Shown one piece after another: positions 49,567 to 59,658 of a stretch of 64,000 bases of DNA (positions are counted from its first letter, which is position 1; every line of letters begins with the position of its first letter). Both the position numbers and the translations under genes were made by a program. This DNA comes from Prochlorococcus sp. W8 (GTDB lineage Bacteria > Cyanobacteriota > Cyanobacteriia > PCC-6307 > Cyanobiaceae), in the NCBI GenBank assembly GCA_000291825.1, contig ALPF01000001.1:1-64000 (forward strand), given 5' to 3'. A model generated the notes under the pieces. The model saw only the letters and a program-made list of their open reading frames with translations, was not told where the DNA came from and searched no databases.

Positions 49567-50505
49567 TTAAACAGAAGTTCTACTTTGCGGAATAGAAATA
49601 CCTATTCTTTCGAGAGCTTCAATCACCTCATCAGCAGATTTTGAACCAAAGTTCTTTATTTCTAAAAGATCTTCATAACTAAAACCCATTAGATCCGAAA
49701 CAGAGTTAACTTGAGCTCGCTTTAAACAATTATACGCTCTAACCGACAAATTTAGTTCTTCAAGGGGAATCTGAGCTTCCGGGGAGGGTTCAGGCTCTTC
49801 AGGTATTTCTTCAACCATAGTGACAGTAGCCAAAGGTTGGAATAATTCTATGAGCTGGTTAGCTGCTTCTGCTATTGCATCATCTGGGCTAGTTGAACCA
49901 TCGGTTACAACCTCCATCTTTAATCTTTCTCTACCAGTTCCGCCCTCAGCAACAGCAGTTTCATCTATCGTAAAATTAACTCTTTTAACGGGCATAAATA
50001 CCGCATCAATTTGTAAAAGATCTATTGAAGTAGTTTCTTCATTTCTTCTATCTACAGGTCTATATCCAGTACCTCTCTCAACATGGATCTCTAGTTCAAG
50101 ATTATGCCCGTCTTGTATAGTAGCTATTGGCTTATCTCCATCAACAACTTCTACTTGGGATGAGAATTGTATATCGTTAGCAGTAACTTCCATAGGTCCA
50201 GATGCTACAAGCCTCCCAATTTCTACTTCATTACTTGAGCTATTGATGGAGAGTTGTTTGCAATTTAATAATATATCTAAAACATCCTCTCTAACACCTG
50301 GAACTGTAGCATATTCATGATTTACTCCAGCTATTCTAACTGCTGTAACGGCGCTTCCTTCAAGGCCTCCCATCAAAACTCTTCTTAAAGAGTTCCCTAA
50401 GGTAGTTGCTTGTCCTCTCTCTAAAGGACCAATTAAAAATGTTCCTGTTTGGGAACGATCATCTGAAATTTGATGGTCAATTCGATCAATCTGGTATTGC
50501 AACAC
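49567..50505 (-). CDS. rpoA: RNA polymerase alpha subunit
   Basis: Assembly platform of RNA polymerase and promoter UP-element binder. The 312-residue protein has the alpha-NTD ([36 protein letters not shown], residues of about 27-62, and VRINVDET-like block), then a linker rich in Glu and Pro. The alpha-CTD covers about 245-305, with [44 protein letters not shown]. All parts needed for activator and UP-element contact are present. It lies between rpsK and rplQ, the conserved alpha-operon place. Confidence 0.98.
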   Translation of the reverse strand: MLQYQIDRIDHQISDDRSQTGTFLIGPLERGQATTLGNSLRRVLMGGLEGSAVTAVRIAGVNHEYATVPGVREDVLDILLNCKQLSINSSSNEVEIGRLVASGPMEVTANDIQFSSQVEVVDGDKPIATIQDGHNLELEIHVERGTGYRPVDRRNEETTSIDLLQIDAVFMPVKRVNFTIDETAVAEGGTGRERLKMEVVTDGSTSPDDAIAEAANQLIELFQPLATVTMVEEIPEEPEPSPEAQIPLEELNLSVRAYNCLKRAQVNSVSDLMGFSYEDLLEIKNFGSKSADEVIEALERIGISIPQSRTSV

Positions 50506-50549
50506 GGAAAATAAAAGGATAAATGGATAGTGTTAAATGAGACAAGTGT

Positions 50550-50942
50550 CTAAACGCGTCTGCGTTTAGGCCTTCTACATCCATTATGAGGTAATGGAGT
50601 AACATCTCTTATTAGAGTTATTTCTAAACCAGCGACTTGTAAAGCTCTTATGGCGGTTTCCCTACCTGAGCCTGGTCCACGCACAAGCACTTCAATCTGC
50701 CTCATGCCCTGATCTAGAGCTCTTCTCGCAGCAGATTCAGCTGCTGTTTGTGCAGCAAAAGGTGTTCCTTTTCTTGCACCTTTAAATCCACTAGCACCTG
50801 CAGAAGACCATGAAATAACATGTCCCGATGTGTCTGTGATAGAGACAATTGTGTTATTGAATGTACTCTGTATGTGAACTACTCCATTGGGTACATTTCT
50901 CTTAGATTTTTTTGAACCTGTTTTTTTTGCTTGAGCTGGCAT
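50550..50942 (-). CDS. rpsK: 30S ribosomal protein uS11
   Basis: Platform protein of the 30S subunit. The 130-residue product has [24 protein letters not shown], the [25 protein letters not shown] block, [18 protein letters not shown] and the C-terminal [18 protein letters not shown], the family's invariant end. It is 40 bp after rpsM. Confidence 0.98.
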   Translation of the reverse strand: MPAQAKKTGSKKSKRNVPNGVVHIQSTFNNTIVSITDTSGHVISWSSAGASGFKGARKGTPFAAQTAAESAARRALDQGMRQIEVLVRGPGSGRETAIRALQVAGLEITLIRDVTPLPHNGCRRPKRRRV

Positions 50943-50982
50943 GACTTCTAAATGATAAATTTGATAAATTTAAATAATTGCA

Positions 50983-51348
50983 TTATTTTTTCCTTCCAGC
51001 AACAGTTTTTCTAGCTCCACGTCTAGTCCTGGCATTAGTTCTAGTTCTTTGTCCTCTTACTGGAAGACTCATTCTATGTCTCCTACCCCTGATACAACCA
51101 ATATCCTGTAAACGCTTCAGAGCCATTCCTTCTTGCCTACGCAAGTCACCTTCAACAGTGAATGATTCGGTAGCACCTCTCAATTTTTGAACATCCGAAT
51201 CAGAGAGTTCCTTAACACGAGTATCAGGATTGACTCCTGTATTTTCTAATATCTGTTTTGACCTCGTTAAACCTATACCATAGATATACGTAAGGGAGAT
51301 TTCAACTCGTTTTTCACGAGGTATGTCAATGCCTGCAATCCTAGCCAC
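50983..51348 (-). CDS. rpsM: 30S ribosomal protein uS13
   Basis: Head protein that contacts both subunits and tRNA. The 121-residue sequence begins [25 protein letters not shown], and contains the helix-two-turn-helix and [25 protein letters not shown], a basic C-terminal motif found in nearly all S13. A 22-bp perfect AT palindrome lies in the 70 bp before its start, after rpmJ. Confidence 0.98.
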   Translation of the reverse strand: MARIAGIDIPREKRVEISLTYIYGIGLTRSKQILENTGVNPDTRVKELSDSDVQKLRGATESFTVEGDLRRQEGMALKRLQDIGCIRGRRHRMSLPVRGQRTRTNARTRRGARKTVAGRKK

Positions 51349-51386
51349 TTGTTTTCAATAAATAAAAGTTTTTAAACTGAATTAAG

Positions 51387-51408
51387 ATTTAATTTTATAA
51401 AATTAAAT
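51387..51408. repeat. 22-bp perfect AT palindrome between rpmJ and rpsM
   Basis: The arms ATTTAATTTT (51387-51396) and AAAATTAAAT (51399-51408) are perfect reverse complements around AT, so the whole 22 bp is a perfect palindrome. It contains only A and T. It sits about 40 bp before the rpsM start. Confidence 0.5.
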
Positions 51409-51418
51409 TACGTCAAAT

Positions 51419-51535
51419 TTAACCTTGACGTTGTTTGTGTCTAGGGCTGGCGGTGCAAATAACCATTACCCTGCCGTGACGTCTAATTACACGGCACTTG
51501 TCACACATTGGTTTTACTGAGGCTCTAACCTTCAT
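51419..51535 (-). CDS. rpmJ: 50S ribosomal protein bL36
   Basis: A short gene of 38 codons. The product [31 protein letters not shown] is the standard bL36 with its zinc site Cys11, Cys14, Cys27 and His33. It lies between adk and rpsM, where bL36 sits in many bacterial alpha operons. The gaps are 41 bp to adk and 70 bp to rpsM. Confidence 0.96.
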   Translation of the reverse strand: MKVRASVKPMCDKCRVIRRHGRVMVICTASPRHKQRQG

Positions 51536-51576
51536 AAGGTTTCTCTCATTAAATACTAATACTATATCCTACATCA

Positions 51577-52128
51577 TCAAGTTGCCATTTTTTGTTTTAT
51601 TTCATCAGAAATTATTTTAAGTTCTCTATCTCCATCAATATTTTTTAATATGTTTTTGTCTCTATAGAATTCAATAAGAGGTTCAGTGGTCTCTTTATAA
51701 ATACTTAACCTTGTCCTAATGGTATCTTCATTATCATCAGTTCTTCCCCTATTAAGTAGTCTTTTTACAAGATTCTCTTCTTTTACGTCTAAATAAAAAA
51801 CCATTTCTAAAGACTGATTAATATCCTCTAAAACTTTATTTAATGAATTTGCCTGAGAAATATTTCTTGGGTAGCCATCCAAAATCCAGCCTTTGTTTTT
51901 CTTTAAAAGATTTTTTCTAACAATTTCTAGAACCAGTTCATCCTTCACAAGATTTCCACTATTAATAATTTCCTTAACTTGAATCCCGAGTTTTGTTTTC
52001 ATGTCAACTTCTTTTCTAAGCAATTCACCTGTTGAGAGATGCAGATACTTACTTGCTTGACTCACTAACCCAGCTTGCGTACCTTTGCCTGCACCTGGGG
52101 GTCCTAAAAATAATAAATATTTCTTCAT
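51577..52128 (-). CDS. adk: Adenylate kinase
   Basis: Equilibrates ATP, ADP and AMP. The P-loop is [10 protein letters not shown] at residues 8-17, and the NMP-binding region is [12 protein letters not shown]. The LID part [28 protein letters not shown] is very short, with no zinc cysteines. At 183 residues this is the short-LID form, about 30 residues smaller than E. coli Adk. Its ATG overlaps the secY stop by one base (TAATG in the sense direction), so the two are translationally coupled. Confidence 0.97.
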   Translation of the reverse strand: MKKYLLFLGPPGAGKGTQAGLVSQASKYLHLSTGELLRKEVDMKTKLGIQVKEIINSGNLVKDELVLEIVRKNLLKKNKGWILDGYPRNISQANSLNKVLEDINQSLEMVFYLDVKEENLVKRLLNRGRTDDNEDTIRTRLSIYKETTEPLIEFYRDKNILKNIDGDRELKIISDEIKQKMAT

Positions 52129-53447
52129 TAGTTATTCACTAACCCCTCATATCTTTGAGAAATAACATAAGTTTGTATTTGCTTCGCAGTATCTATAGCA
52201 ACTCCAACAAGAATTAATAAAGAAGTTGCTCCTAATCCCTGAAAAGTTTGTACATTAGTAGCTCTTTCAACAGCAGCTGGAATTATTGCTACAGAACCTA
52301 AAAACAGTCCACCTAAAAGAGTTAATCGGTTTTGAATACCTGTTAAGTAAGCAGTTGTTTTTGAACCTGGTCTTACACCAGGAACAGCTACACCACCTTT
52401 TTTAAGGTTAGATGCCACATCAACTGGGTTTATTGTAAGAGAAGCATAAAAATATGAAAATCCAAGAATTAACGCAAAAAAAGTTAATGCATATGGCCAA
52501 GGATTCGAAGAACTGGGGTTTAAAGAACTAGCAAATTTTATTAATAAGGGATTACCTGTGACATTAGCTATTGTGATTGGTAAAAAAATTAATGCTGATG
52601 CAAATATAATAGGCATTACACCTCCAGCGTTTAATTTAAGTGGTAAGTAGCTCTGTCTTGTTGGTAACAAAGATGGATTACCTATCTGCCTTTTTGCGCT
52701 AACGATAGGAATTCGTCTAGCACCCTCTTGAACAAAAATAATTCCAACAATTGTAAGGAGAAAAACCCCTAGTAATACTGCTATTCCTAAAACATCCCCT
52801 CTATCTCCTGTTTGAGCCTTCTCAATTGTTGAACTTAATGCTTTGGGTAGTGTTGCAACAATATTTAAAAAAATGACTAGTGAAGCACCTTGACCAATTC
52901 CTTTTTCAGTAATTATTTCACTAAACCACATAACAATCATCGAACCTGTAACAAGTGCTATTGAAGTTTGAAGAACAAATGTAGATTGACTGACCCCTTC
53001 AATTGCATATTGTCTAAGAATGAGAGAAAAAATTATACTCTGAAGAAATCCCCATCCTAAAGCAACATATCGAGTGATTTGAGCAATCTTTCTTCTTCCT
53101 GCTTCGCCTTCATTTTTTTGCAAATCCTCTAGTGCTGGTAAAGCAGCAGTAAGTAGTTGAATGATTATGGAAGCATTGATAAAAGGTAAAATACCTAAAG
53201 CAAATATTCCGAGTGTTGAAATTCCTCCCCCAGTAAAAATATCTAAAAAGCCTATTAATTGGCCTCCTTGATCAATAAAACTCTTAAAGGCTTCTCTATC
53301 AATACCTGGCATAGGAATATAGATTCCCAATCGGACGAGCAAAAGTAAACCTAAAGTGGTTAATACTCTTGTTCTTAACTCTTTATTTAAAAATAATTGA
53401 GTAAGAATTTCTGATGCACTTGGATTTCTACTTTTCTTAACTAACAT
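52128..53447 (-). CDS. secY: Preprotein translocase subunit SecY
   Basis: Central pore of the Sec translocon in plasma and thylakoid membranes. The 439-residue protein has ten hydrophobic segments, the first loop [16 protein letters not shown], the [28 protein letters not shown] plug/helix-2 region, EGARRIPI in the cytoplasmic loop and [14 protein letters not shown] near the end. Cyanobacteria use one SecY for both membranes. It follows rplO by 38 bp and overlaps adk by one base. Confidence 0.98.
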   Translation of the reverse strand: MLVKKSRNPSASEILTQLFLNKELRTRVLTTLGLLLLVRLGIYIPMPGIDREAFKSFIDQGGQLIGFLDIFTGGGISTLGIFALGILPFINASIIIQLLTAALPALEDLQKNEGEAGRRKIAQITRYVALGWGFLQSIIFSLILRQYAIEGVSQSTFVLQTSIALVTGSMIVMWFSEIITEKGIGQGASLVIFLNIVATLPKALSSTIEKAQTGDRGDVLGIAVLLGVFLLTIVGIIFVQEGARRIPIVSAKRQIGNPSLLPTRQSYLPLKLNAGGVMPIIFASALIFLPITIANVTGNPLLIKFASSLNPSSSNPWPYALTFFALILGFSYFYASLTINPVDVASNLKKGGVAVPGVRPGSKTTAYLTGIQNRLTLLGGLFLGSVAIIPAAVERATNVQTFQGLGATSLLILVGVAIDTAKQIQTYVISQRYEGLVNN

Positions 53448-53485
53448 AAAAATTTATTAGTACAAATTTATTAAGCTTTATTTCT

Positions 53486-53938
53486 TTAATCTATAATATT
53501 ACATGAGCCGCCTGCAGCCTCTATTTTTTCTTTAGCAGAATTAGTGAAAGAATGAGCTTCAACTTTTAATTTTACTTTTATATTTCCATTACCAAGAATT
53601 TTCAACGGAAACTTAGGTTTAAAGATTAAACCTTTTTTTACTAATGAATCTAAATTCACTACCTCATCGTCATTAAATTTATTTAATTTATCCAAATTAA
53701 TAACTGAAAACTTCTTTTGATTTATAATTTCAAAATGTTTTAATTTGGGAACTCTGCGATATAAGGGCATTTGACCACCTTCAAAGCCTGGTCTTGTTGG
53801 ACGACCTGAACGGGATTTTTGCCCTCTCATTCCGAATCCACATGAAGCTCCCTGACCTGCAGCAATACCTCTACCTTTTCTGAGTTTTTTCCTACGTGAT
53901 CCGGTATTTGGTTTTAAAGAATTTAATGTTGAAGTCAT
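53486..53938 (-). CDS. rplO: 50S ribosomal protein uL15
   Basis: Late-assembly 50S protein with a long basic N-terminal extension. The product begins [43 protein letters not shown] 53938 is chosen, giving 150 residues and a 5 bp gap after rpsE. An in-frame start at 53968 would overlap rpsE by 25 bp and add ten hydrophobic residues foreign to uL15. Further blocks are [15 protein letters not shown] and the C-terminal globular domain through [11 protein letters not shown]. The context rpsE-rplO-secY is standard, but rpmD (uL30), normally between rpsE and rplO, is absent. Confidence 0.95.
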   Translation of the reverse strand: MTSTLNSLKPNTGSRRKKLRKGRGIAAGQGASCGFGMRGQKSRSGRPTRPGFEGGQMPLYRRVPKLKHFEIINQKKFSVINLDKLNKFNDDEVVNLDSLVKKGLIFKPKFPLKILGNGNIKVKLKVEAHSFTNSAKEKIEAAGGSCNIID

Positions 53939-53943
53939 GATTT

Positions 53944-54552
53944 TTAGGAGTAAAGCTGCTCTAAACAAATGCCTCTTTCCCTCGCGACAGATTTATGTGT
54001 CCTGAGCTGAGAGAGTGCAACCATCGCTGCGCGAGCATTATTTAATGGAGTCTTGCTACCAAGCCTCTTTGCTAATACATTTTTGATACCAGCTAATTCT
54101 AAAACAGTTCTAATAGAACCGCCTGCAATAACACCAGTTCCAGGGGCAGCTGGCCTTATAAGTACATTAGCAGCTCCATCTCTTCCTAATGATAAAGTTG
54201 GAATTGAGTTGGTTTGAGTTAGAGGGACTCTTACAAGATTCTTCTTTCCATCAGCTACACCTTTTCTAACTGCTCCAATCACATCCCCAGCCTTCCCTAC
54301 ACCAACTCCAACTTGGCCCTTCTCATTTCCAACAACCACTATTGCTCTAAAACTCATTTTTTTTCCTCCCTTAACAGTTTTAGAAACTCTTCTTATTTGA
54401 ACAACTCTTTCTTGCCAATCAGTATCCCTTTCTAAATTTTTAGAATCTCTTCTATTCCTTTTTCTACTATTTCTTTTAGGTTCCTCTTGGTTAACGGAAT
54501 TTATCTTCTCGTTGTTGGTTTGATTGTCTTGTTTTGTTGGTGAGTTAGTCAT
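53944..54552 (-). CDS. rpsE: 30S ribosomal protein uS5
   Basis: Protein of the mRNA entry channel that affects decoding fidelity. The 202-residue protein has an N-terminal tail of about 40 residues that is Asn, Gln, Lys and Arg-rich, longer than in E. coli. The double-stranded RNA-binding-like S5 domain follows ([29 protein letters not shown] and the [24 protein letters not shown] block), then the second domain with [23 protein letters not shown]. It is 12 bp after rplR. Confidence 0.97.
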   Translation of the reverse strand: MTNSPTKQDNQTNNEKINSVNQEEPKRNSRKRNRRDSKNLERDTDWQERVVQIRRVSKTVKGGKKMSFRAIVVVGNEKGQVGVGVGKAGDVIGAVRKGVADGKKNLVRVPLTQTNSIPTLSLGRDGAANVLIRPAAPGTGVIAGGSIRTVLELAGIKNVLAKRLGSKTPLNNARAAMVALSQLRTHKSVARERGICLEQLYS

Positions 54553-54564
54553 AGTTTTTAATAT

Positions 54565-54933
54565 TTAGAATTTAAGGCCACCCTTTCTTGCAGCTTCAGC
54601 AAGAGCTTTTACTCTTCCATGATATATATTACCTCCTCGATCAAATACCACTTGTTTAATCCCCTTCTTTATAGCTCTTTTGGCTAATAGAGAACCGACA
54701 TCAGACGATGACGCACAATTAGATGAAGATTTATCAGAATCTTTTTTTAATTCTTTATCAACAGTTGATGCGGCACAGATAGTTTGTTGAGCATCATCGT
54801 CAATTACTTGTGCATAAATATGATTGTTGGATCTAAAAACAGAAAGTCTTGGTCTATCTTGAGTACCAGTAAGAAAACGTCTCAATCTCTTATGACGCTT
54901 TTGAGTTTGTTTTTTTCTAGAAAGTGAAGTCAT
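54565..54933 (-). CDS. rplR: 50S ribosomal protein uL18
   Basis: Binds 5S rRNA in the central protuberance. The 122-residue product has [46 protein letters not shown], split normally by a short acidic/Ser segment, then [41 protein letters not shown], the diagnostic C-terminal part. It follows rplF by 15 bp. Confidence 0.97.
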   Translation of the reverse strand: MTSLSRKKQTQKRHKRLRRFLTGTQDRPRLSVFRSNNHIYAQVIDDDAQQTICAASTVDKELKKDSDKSSSNCASSSDVGSLLAKRAIKKGIKQVVFDRGGNIYHGRVKALAEAARKGGLKF

Positions 54934-54948
54934 GATTAATAATATAAG

Positions 54949-55488
54949 TTATTTTTTGCCAGATTTACCAGCTTTTCTAATAATTTTTTCATCATGATAT
55001 TTGATACCTTTACCTTTATAGGGTTCTGGTGGTCTTATTGATCTTATTTTTGCGGCTTCATTACCCACAACTTCTTTATCAATCCCAAATACAATGACAT
55101 TTGTATTACTTTCAACCTTATAAGTTATTCCATCAGGAGGAACCATTTCAATAGGATGACTATAGCCTGCACTAACAACTAAATTTTTACCTTTCACTTG
55201 AGCTCTAGAACCAACACCAACAATCTCTAATTTTTTTGTAAAACCTTCACTTACTCCTTGGACCATATTTGAAATCAATGTTCTACATAATCCATATCTT
55301 TCTCTAGAAAAGCGCTTAGAAGTTGATGGTGAGACAATGACTTCCTGATCATTTTTATCAAAATTTACTCCTGAGGGCATCATTCTTTTTAACTCACCTT
55401 TAGGACCTTTGACTGTTATTGATAACCCTTGGATATCAACTGAAACCTTATCAGGTATAAGGACTGGATTTTTTCCAATTCTAGACAT
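54949..55488 (-). CDS. rplF: 50S ribosomal protein uL6
   Basis: Stalk-base protein near the sarcin-ricin loop. The 179-residue sequence starts [19 protein letters not shown], has two repeats of the L6 alpha/beta fold, and includes the GYSHPIEM motif and the C-terminal [30 protein letters not shown] block. The gene follows rpsH by 12 bp. Confidence 0.97.
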   Translation of the reverse strand: MSRIGKNPVLIPDKVSVDIQGLSITVKGPKGELKRMMPSGVNFDKNDQEVIVSPSTSKRFSRERYGLCRTLISNMVQGVSEGFTKKLEIVGVGSRAQVKGKNLVVSAGYSHPIEMVPPDGITYKVESNTNVIVFGIDKEVVGNEAAKIRSIRPPEPYKGKGIKYHDEKIIRKAGKSGKK

Positions 55489-55500
55489 AATTTAAACTCC

Positions 55501-55902
55501 TTAATAAACGTAACACAGGACTTCGCCACCGATTCCTTGCTTTCTAGCATCACGATCACTCATCACGCCTTTTGAAGTTGATATTATAGCAACTCCTAGG
55601 CCCCCAAGAACTTTTGGCAGCCCTTTGGTATTTTTATAGATCCTCAAGCCAGGCTTACTCACTCTTTGCATAGAACGAATAGTTGGAAATTTATTTTTTC
55701 CGCTATACTTCAAACCTAAAATTAGTTGTGTCTTGAAACCTTCGCCCTCTTCGTTTATATCATTAATAAAACCTTCCTTTTGTAAAACTAATGCAATACT
55801 TCTAGACATCTTTGATGCAGGAATAGAAGTAGTAGTATGCCTTTTTTGACTCGCGTTTCTTATACGAGTGAGCATATCTGAGATTGGATCGTGATTTGAC
55901 AT
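55501..55902 (-). CDS. rpsH: 30S ribosomal protein uS8
   Basis: Primary 16S rRNA-binding protein; in E. coli it also represses its operon by binding mRNA at the start of rplE. The 133-residue protein shows [69 protein letters not shown], the standard RNA-binding C-terminal half. It is the second gene after the structured rplX-rplE gap, which is the natural place to look for an S8 target in this genome. Confidence 0.97.
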   Translation of the reverse strand: MSNHDPISDMLTRIRNASQKRHTTTSIPASKMSRSIALVLQKEGFINDINEEGEGFKTQLILGLKYSGKNKFPTIRSMQRVSKPGLRIYKNTKGLPKVLGGLGVAIISTSKGVMSDRDARKQGIGGEVLCYVY

Positions 55903-55913
55903 AATTCGAAAAG

Positions 55914-56453
55914 TTAATTACTACTGAATGGCATCCCAAGTTCTTTGAGAAGAGATTTACCCTCTTCATCTGTTGTTGCACTCGTGACGATAGTTATATC
56001 CATACCTCTAATTGAGTCAATTTTATCAAATGAAATCTCAGGAAATATCAATTGTTCTTTAACACCAATTGTGTAATTTCCTCTACCATCAAAACTTTTA
56101 GGATTAACACCTCTAAAATCTCTTATTCGAGGCAGAGCAAGATTAATAAATCTCTCAAGGAAGGCATACATCCTTTCACCCCTTAAAGTAACAGAACAAC
56201 CAATAGGCATACCTTGTCTAATTTTAAACCCAGCAATAGCCTTTTTGGCTCTGGTAACTAAGGCTTTTTGACCTGTAATAGTTGCCATTTCATTAAGAGA
56301 TGCTTCCAATGCTTTGGAATTTTGAGCAGCTTCTCCAAGGCCGCGGTTGATATTTACTTTAACAACCTTAGGTACTTGATGAATATTTGTGAGGCCAAGA
56401 TCTTTTAATAGTTTTGGCCTTATTGATTCTTTGTAGCGATTCTTGAGAGTCAT
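55914..56453 (-). CDS. rplE: 50S ribosomal protein uL5
   Basis: 5S rRNA-binding protein that contacts P-site tRNA. The 179-residue product has [73 protein letters not shown], and [29 protein letters not shown]. rpsN (uS14), which usually follows rplE, is absent, and rpsH comes next. Its start is preceded by a 78 bp gap with two inverted repeats. Confidence 0.97.
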   Translation of the reverse strand: MTLKNRYKESIRPKLLKDLGLTNIHQVPKVVKVNINRGLGEAAQNSKALEASLNEMATITGQKALVTRAKKAIAGFKIRQGMPIGCSVTLRGERMYAFLERFINLALPRIRDFRGVNPKSFDGRGNYTIGVKEQLIFPEISFDKIDSIRGMDITIVTSATTDEEGKSLLKELGMPFSSN

Positions 56454-56468
56454 AAATTTGATAAAATT

Positions 56469-56518
56469 AATTCTGGTCTTGGTCAGAATTGTTGAGAAAA
56501 GATAAATAAAAATCTCAA
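56469..56518 (-). promoter_or_regulatory. Tandem hairpins in the rplX-rplE gap
   Basis: Two perfect inverted repeats fill this gap: AATTCTG (56469-56475) with CAGAATT (56484-56490), and TTGAGA (56492-56497) with TCTCAA (56513-56518). In the operon mRNA they form adjacent stems ending about 15 bases before the rplE ATG. The place corresponds to the S8 repressor-binding region of the E. coli spc operon. A regulatory role here is inferred; no base-by-base match to that site was made. Confidence 0.5.
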
Positions 56519-56531
56519 TGTGATGAAAAAA

Positions 56532-56888
56532 TTAATCAATTAATTCACCTGTTTTTTTTAACCTTCTTTTCTTTACTCCATCCTTATCGATAAAAACTTC
56601 AATTTTACTAGTAATGTTTTTATCTTTGGAAAAAAACATTACATTAGAAGCGTGGATCGAGGCTTCTTCGGTCGTAATCTTACCATTTTCTCCTTCCTGA
56701 GTAGGTTTTAAATGCTTTGTTCTAAAATTAATACCTTTAACAAGTACTCTATTTTCAAATGGGAAAATTTTTAACACTTCACCTGTTTTACCCTTCTCTT
56801 TGCCGTTAATGACTTTAACTAAATCACCTGTTTTAATTTTCATTTTTATCCTTTTAAGATTTTGAGATTTTTTCATAGCATTTAACAT
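56532..56888 (-). CDS. rplX: 50S ribosomal protein uL24
   Basis: Assembly initiator protein with a KOW motif: [45 protein letters not shown] near residues 18-63. The total length is 118 residues, with about 15 extra basic residues at the N-terminus before MKIKTGD. ATG 56888 directly abuts the rplN stop and has a good Shine-Dalgarno inside rplN's end. An internal Met16 could also start the family core. A 78 bp gap follows before rplE. Confidence 0.95.
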   Translation of the reverse strand: MLNAMKKSQNLKRIKMKIKTGDLVKVINGKEKGKTGEVLKIFPFENRVLVKGINFRTKHLKPTQEGENGKITTEEASIHASNVMFFSKDKNITSKIEVFIDKDGVKKRRLKKTGELID

Positions 56889-57254
56889 TTAAATCACCTC
56901 CGGAGCTAAAGATACAATTTTAGTGAAATTTCTATCTCGTAATTCTCTTGCTACTGGTCCAAAAACTCTTGTCCCTTTTGGATTTTTATCTTCATTTATC
57001 AACACCGCAGCATTATCATCAAATCTAATGGAATTACCAGTATTCCTTCTTAAAGTAGCTTTTGTTCTTACTATTACAGCCCTTACAACATCTGACTTTT
57101 TTACACCCATATTTGGCAAAGCATCTTTTACTGATGCAACTATAACATCACCGACATGAGCATATCTTCTATTTGAGCCTAAAACCCTAATACATTGAAG
57201 ACGTTTTGCTCCACTATTATCAGCAACTGTTAGATAGGTTTCTTGTTGAATCAT
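56889..57254 (-). CDS. rplN: 50S ribosomal protein uL14
   Basis: Protein at the subunit interface. The 121-residue product is highly conserved: [63 protein letters not shown], and a C-terminal [26 protein letters not shown]. Its ATG overlaps the rpsQ stop (4 bp) and has a strong AGGAGG Shine-Dalgarno inside rpsQ. Confidence 0.98.
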   Translation of the reverse strand: MIQQETYLTVADNSGAKRLQCIRVLGSNRRYAHVGDVIVASVKDALPNMGVKKSDVVRAVIVRTKATLRRNTGNSIRFDDNAAVLINEDKNPKGTRVFGPVARELRDRNFTKIVSLAPEVI

Positions 57255-57517
57255 GACTTATCCTCCTTTCCTACAAGTGATTTATTCAGAATTTCATCAA
57301 TAGCCCATCTTTTGTTTGCACTAAGTGGTCTAGTTTCTCTGATACGAACCCTATCACCTGTAGTACAAATATTTTCAGGATCATGTGCTTGATAGCGCTT
57401 TGTTCTACTAACAATTTTTTTGTAGGTAGGATGCGGATATCTATTAATAACAGCTACAACAACTGTCTTATCCATTTTGTCGCTTACTACTGTTCCAACT
57501 CGTTCTTTTAATGCCAT
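57251..57517 (-). CDS. rpsQ: 30S ribosomal protein uS17
   Basis: Early-assembly 30S protein with an OB fold. The 88-residue product has [43 protein letters not shown] and the [27 protein letters not shown] block, the signature of S17. It is 8 bp after rpmC and overlaps rplN by 4 bp. Confidence 0.97.
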   Translation of the reverse strand: MALKERVGTVVSDKMDKTVVVAVINRYPHPTYKKIVSRTKRYQAHDPENICTTGDRVRIRETRPLSANKRWAIDEILNKSLVGKEDKS

Positions 57518-57525
57518 GATAATAA

Positions 57526-57744
57526 TTAATCAGTTGATTTTTGAGAATTAGATTGACTATTTGAAAGTGTCAATAATTGTGCAATGTTTTTCTTTAACGT
57601 TTTAAACTTATGTGTTTCAGATAATTGCCTTGTGGCTTGTTTAAATCTTAAATCAAAAAGTTCTTTACGAAGCTCATTGATTTTTTCTTTTATTTGAGAA
57701 TCATTTAAATTCTTAAAGTCTTTTAGAATTTCACTTTTTTTCAT
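57526..57744 (-). CDS. rpmC: 50S ribosomal protein uL29
   Basis: Two-helix protein near the exit tunnel. The 72-residue product matches the L29 pattern: [48 protein letters not shown], followed by a Ser/Gln-rich tail. It overlaps rplP by 4 bp with a strong Shine-Dalgarno. It is the weakest conserved of the cluster by nature of the family, but context secures it. Confidence 0.95.
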   Translation of the reverse strand: MKKSEILKDFKNLNDSQIKEKINELRKELFDLRFKQATRQLSETHKFKTLKKNIAQLLTLSNSQSNSQKSTD

Positions 57745-58223
57745 GTCTTAACCTCCTTTGTTTCGACATCAACTAATTTGTTCTTATCATCATTAGAACA
57801 ATTAGTAGTTGCGTTACTAACGATAAATTTAGTTTTTACAGGTAATTTATATTGAGCAAGGCGCATAGCCTCTTTGGCTATATCTTCGGTAATTTCTTCA
57901 CCACCCATCTCAAACAATATCCTTCCTGGTTTAACAACTGCAACCCAGAATTCAGGATTACCTTTACCTGAACCCATCCTTGTTTCTGCTGGCCTCATAG
58001 TGACTGGCTTATCAGGAAAAATACGAATCCAAATCTTACCGCCACGTTTAACATATCTCGTCATAGCTCTTCTACTGGCTTCAATTTGTCGAGACGTTAT
58101 CCAACCACATTCTTGGGCTTGAATTGCAAATTCACCAAAAGCAATAGTATTTCCTCTTGAGGCAATACCTTTCATCCTACCTCTGTGTTGTTTACGAAAT
58201 TTAGTACGTTTAGGGCTAAGCAT
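57741..58223 (-). CDS. rplP: 50S ribosomal protein uL16
   Basis: Protein near the A-site tRNA and peptidyl transferase centre. The 160-residue protein contains [65 protein letters not shown], and [29 protein letters not shown]-terminal extension of about 20 residues follows the usual end. It is preceded by a strong AGGAGG and lies 11 bp after rpsC. Confidence 0.98.
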   Translation of the reverse strand: MLSPKRTKFRKQHRGRMKGIASRGNTIAFGEFAIQAQECGWITSRQIEASRRAMTRYVKRGGKIWIRIFPDKPVTMRPAETRMGSGKGNPEFWVAVVKPGRILFEMGGEEITEDIAKEAMRLAQYKLPVKTKFIVSNATTNCSNDDKNKLVDVETKEVKT

Positions 58224-58234
58224 TTTGAAACCTC

Positions 58235-58966
58235 CTATGAATTCTCATTAGAACGATCCTCAAACTGTTGAGGCATTCTTCCACCCTTTCTTTTGGAAGT
58301 AGAACCAACTGGAATAGTTTGTTCTTCCTTAGATAGAACTTCGCCCTTGAAGACCCAAACCTTTATACCCAAAACCCCATAGGTAGTATTAGCTTCTCTG
58401 GTGGCATAATCAATCTCTGCTCTTAGGGTATGGAGAGGGACTCTTCCTTCTCTAGTCCATTCAGTTCTTGCGATTTCAGCACCATTTAGTCTTCCTCCAA
58501 CTTGTATTTTTAAACCTTGAACTCCTGCTCTCTGAGCTCTCTGTAAGGCCATCCTAATAGTTCTTCGAAAAGCAACCCTTTTTTCAAGTTGTTGAGCAAT
58601 ATATTCTGCAAGAAGAAATGCATCAGCATCAACCCTTTCAACTTCAACAACATTAATTCTTACTTGTCTAGTTCTATCTCCAATTGTCTTCTGAATTCCA
58701 GATCGAAGCTCTTCAATGCCGCTACCTTGCCTTCCAACAATTACTCCAGGTCTAGCAGTTTTTAATTCAAGTTCTAATTGATCAGCTTTTCTAGAAATAA
58801 GGACATCACTAATTCCAGCTGAACCATATTTCTTTTGAATAAATGTTCGAATTTTATGATCTTCTTGTAAAAGCAATGGATATGTTTTCGATGACGCAAA
58901 CCATTTTGAACGATGTTCTTGCGTAATACCAAGTCTTAAACCCGAAGGATTAATTTTATGTCCCAT
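58235..58966 (-). CDS. rpsC: 30S ribosomal protein uS3
   Basis: Head protein at the mRNA entry. The 243-residue product has the N-terminal [22 protein letters not shown], the KH domain with [19 protein letters not shown], and the C-terminal domain with [38 protein letters not shown]. It ends with a basic tail. Its stop overlaps rplV's start region by one base. Confidence 0.98.
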   Translation of the reverse strand: MGHKINPSGLRLGITQEHRSKWFASSKTYPLLLQEDHKIRTFIQKKYGSAGISDVLISRKADQLELELKTARPGVIVGRQGSGIEELRSGIQKTIGDRTRQVRINVVEVERVDADAFLLAEYIAQQLEKRVAFRRTIRMALQRAQRAGVQGLKIQVGGRLNGAEIARTEWTREGRVPLHTLRAEIDYATREANTTYGVLGIKVWVFKGEVLSKEEQTIPVGSTSKRKGGRMPQQFEDRSNENS

Positions 58967-59352
58967 TAGTTTTGTTCCTCCGAGTTAGTTTTGTTAATTT
59001 GTGATTGAACTGAAATAGTGATGTGGCAGGTTTGTTTTTTTATAGCAAATGCCCTCCCTTGAGCTCTCGGTCTAAACCTTTTCATTGCAGGTCCCATATC
59101 TGCCGAAGCAGAATTAATAAACAGAGTAGATGGATCCATTCCTAAATTATGTTCCGCATTAGCTACTGCTGACCTTAAAACCTTTGTAATAGGTTCAGTA
59201 GATCTATAGGGCATAAACTCAAGCATAATAAGAGCATCTCGATAAGATTTACCTCTTATTTGGTCTAAGACTCTTCTAACTTTTGATGCTGAGCCTCTTA
59301 TATAATTACCATGAGCTTTGGCGGTTTTTATCATGTCTGGTGTTTTTGTCAT
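58966..59352 (-). CDS. rplV: 50S ribosomal protein uL22
   Basis: Exit-tunnel constriction protein. The 128-residue sequence has [41 protein letters not shown], and the long beta hairpin tip [28 protein letters not shown], where macrolide-resistance changes are found in other bacteria; the usual sequence is present. It overlaps rpsS and rpsC by one base each. Confidence 0.97.
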   Translation of the reverse strand: MTKTPDMIKTAKAHGNYIRGSASKVRRVLDQIRGKSYRDALIMLEFMPYRSTEPITKVLRSAVANAEHNLGMDPSTLFINSASADMGPAMKRFRPRAQGRAFAIKKQTCHITISVQSQINKTNSEEQN

Positions 59353-59627
59353 TATCTTGCCCCTTTTTTATCTCTAATATGACCACGATAAGTCCTTGTC
59401 GGGGCAAATTCTCCTAATTTATGTCCAACCATTTGCTCGGTTATAAATACAGGAATATGAGATTTGCCATTATGTACAGCAATCGTATGACCAATCATTA
59501 CAGGAAGAATGGTGGAGGAGCGTGACCATGTTTTGATAACTGACTTATCATTATCATTATTTTGTTTTTCAACCTTTTTGAGTAGGCTATCTGCTATAAA
59601 AGGTCCTTTTTTGAGTGATCTTCCCAT
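59352..59627 (-). CDS. rpsS: 30S ribosomal protein uS19
   Basis: Head protein at the A-site finger bridge. [20 protein letters not shown] marks the true start at ATG 59627, giving 91 residues. A longer in-frame reading to 59696 would add 23 residues overlapping rplB and is unsupported. The blocks [49 protein letters not shown] are diagnostic. It lies 31 bp after rplB. Confidence 0.97.
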   Translation of the reverse strand: MGRSLKKGPFIADSLLKKVEKQNNDNDKSVIKTWSRSSTILPVMIGHTIAVHNGKSHIPVFITEQMVGHKLGEFAPTRTYRGHIRDKKGAR

Positions 59628-59658
59628 AATTAATAAGTGAAATTTAAAAAAATTAAAA

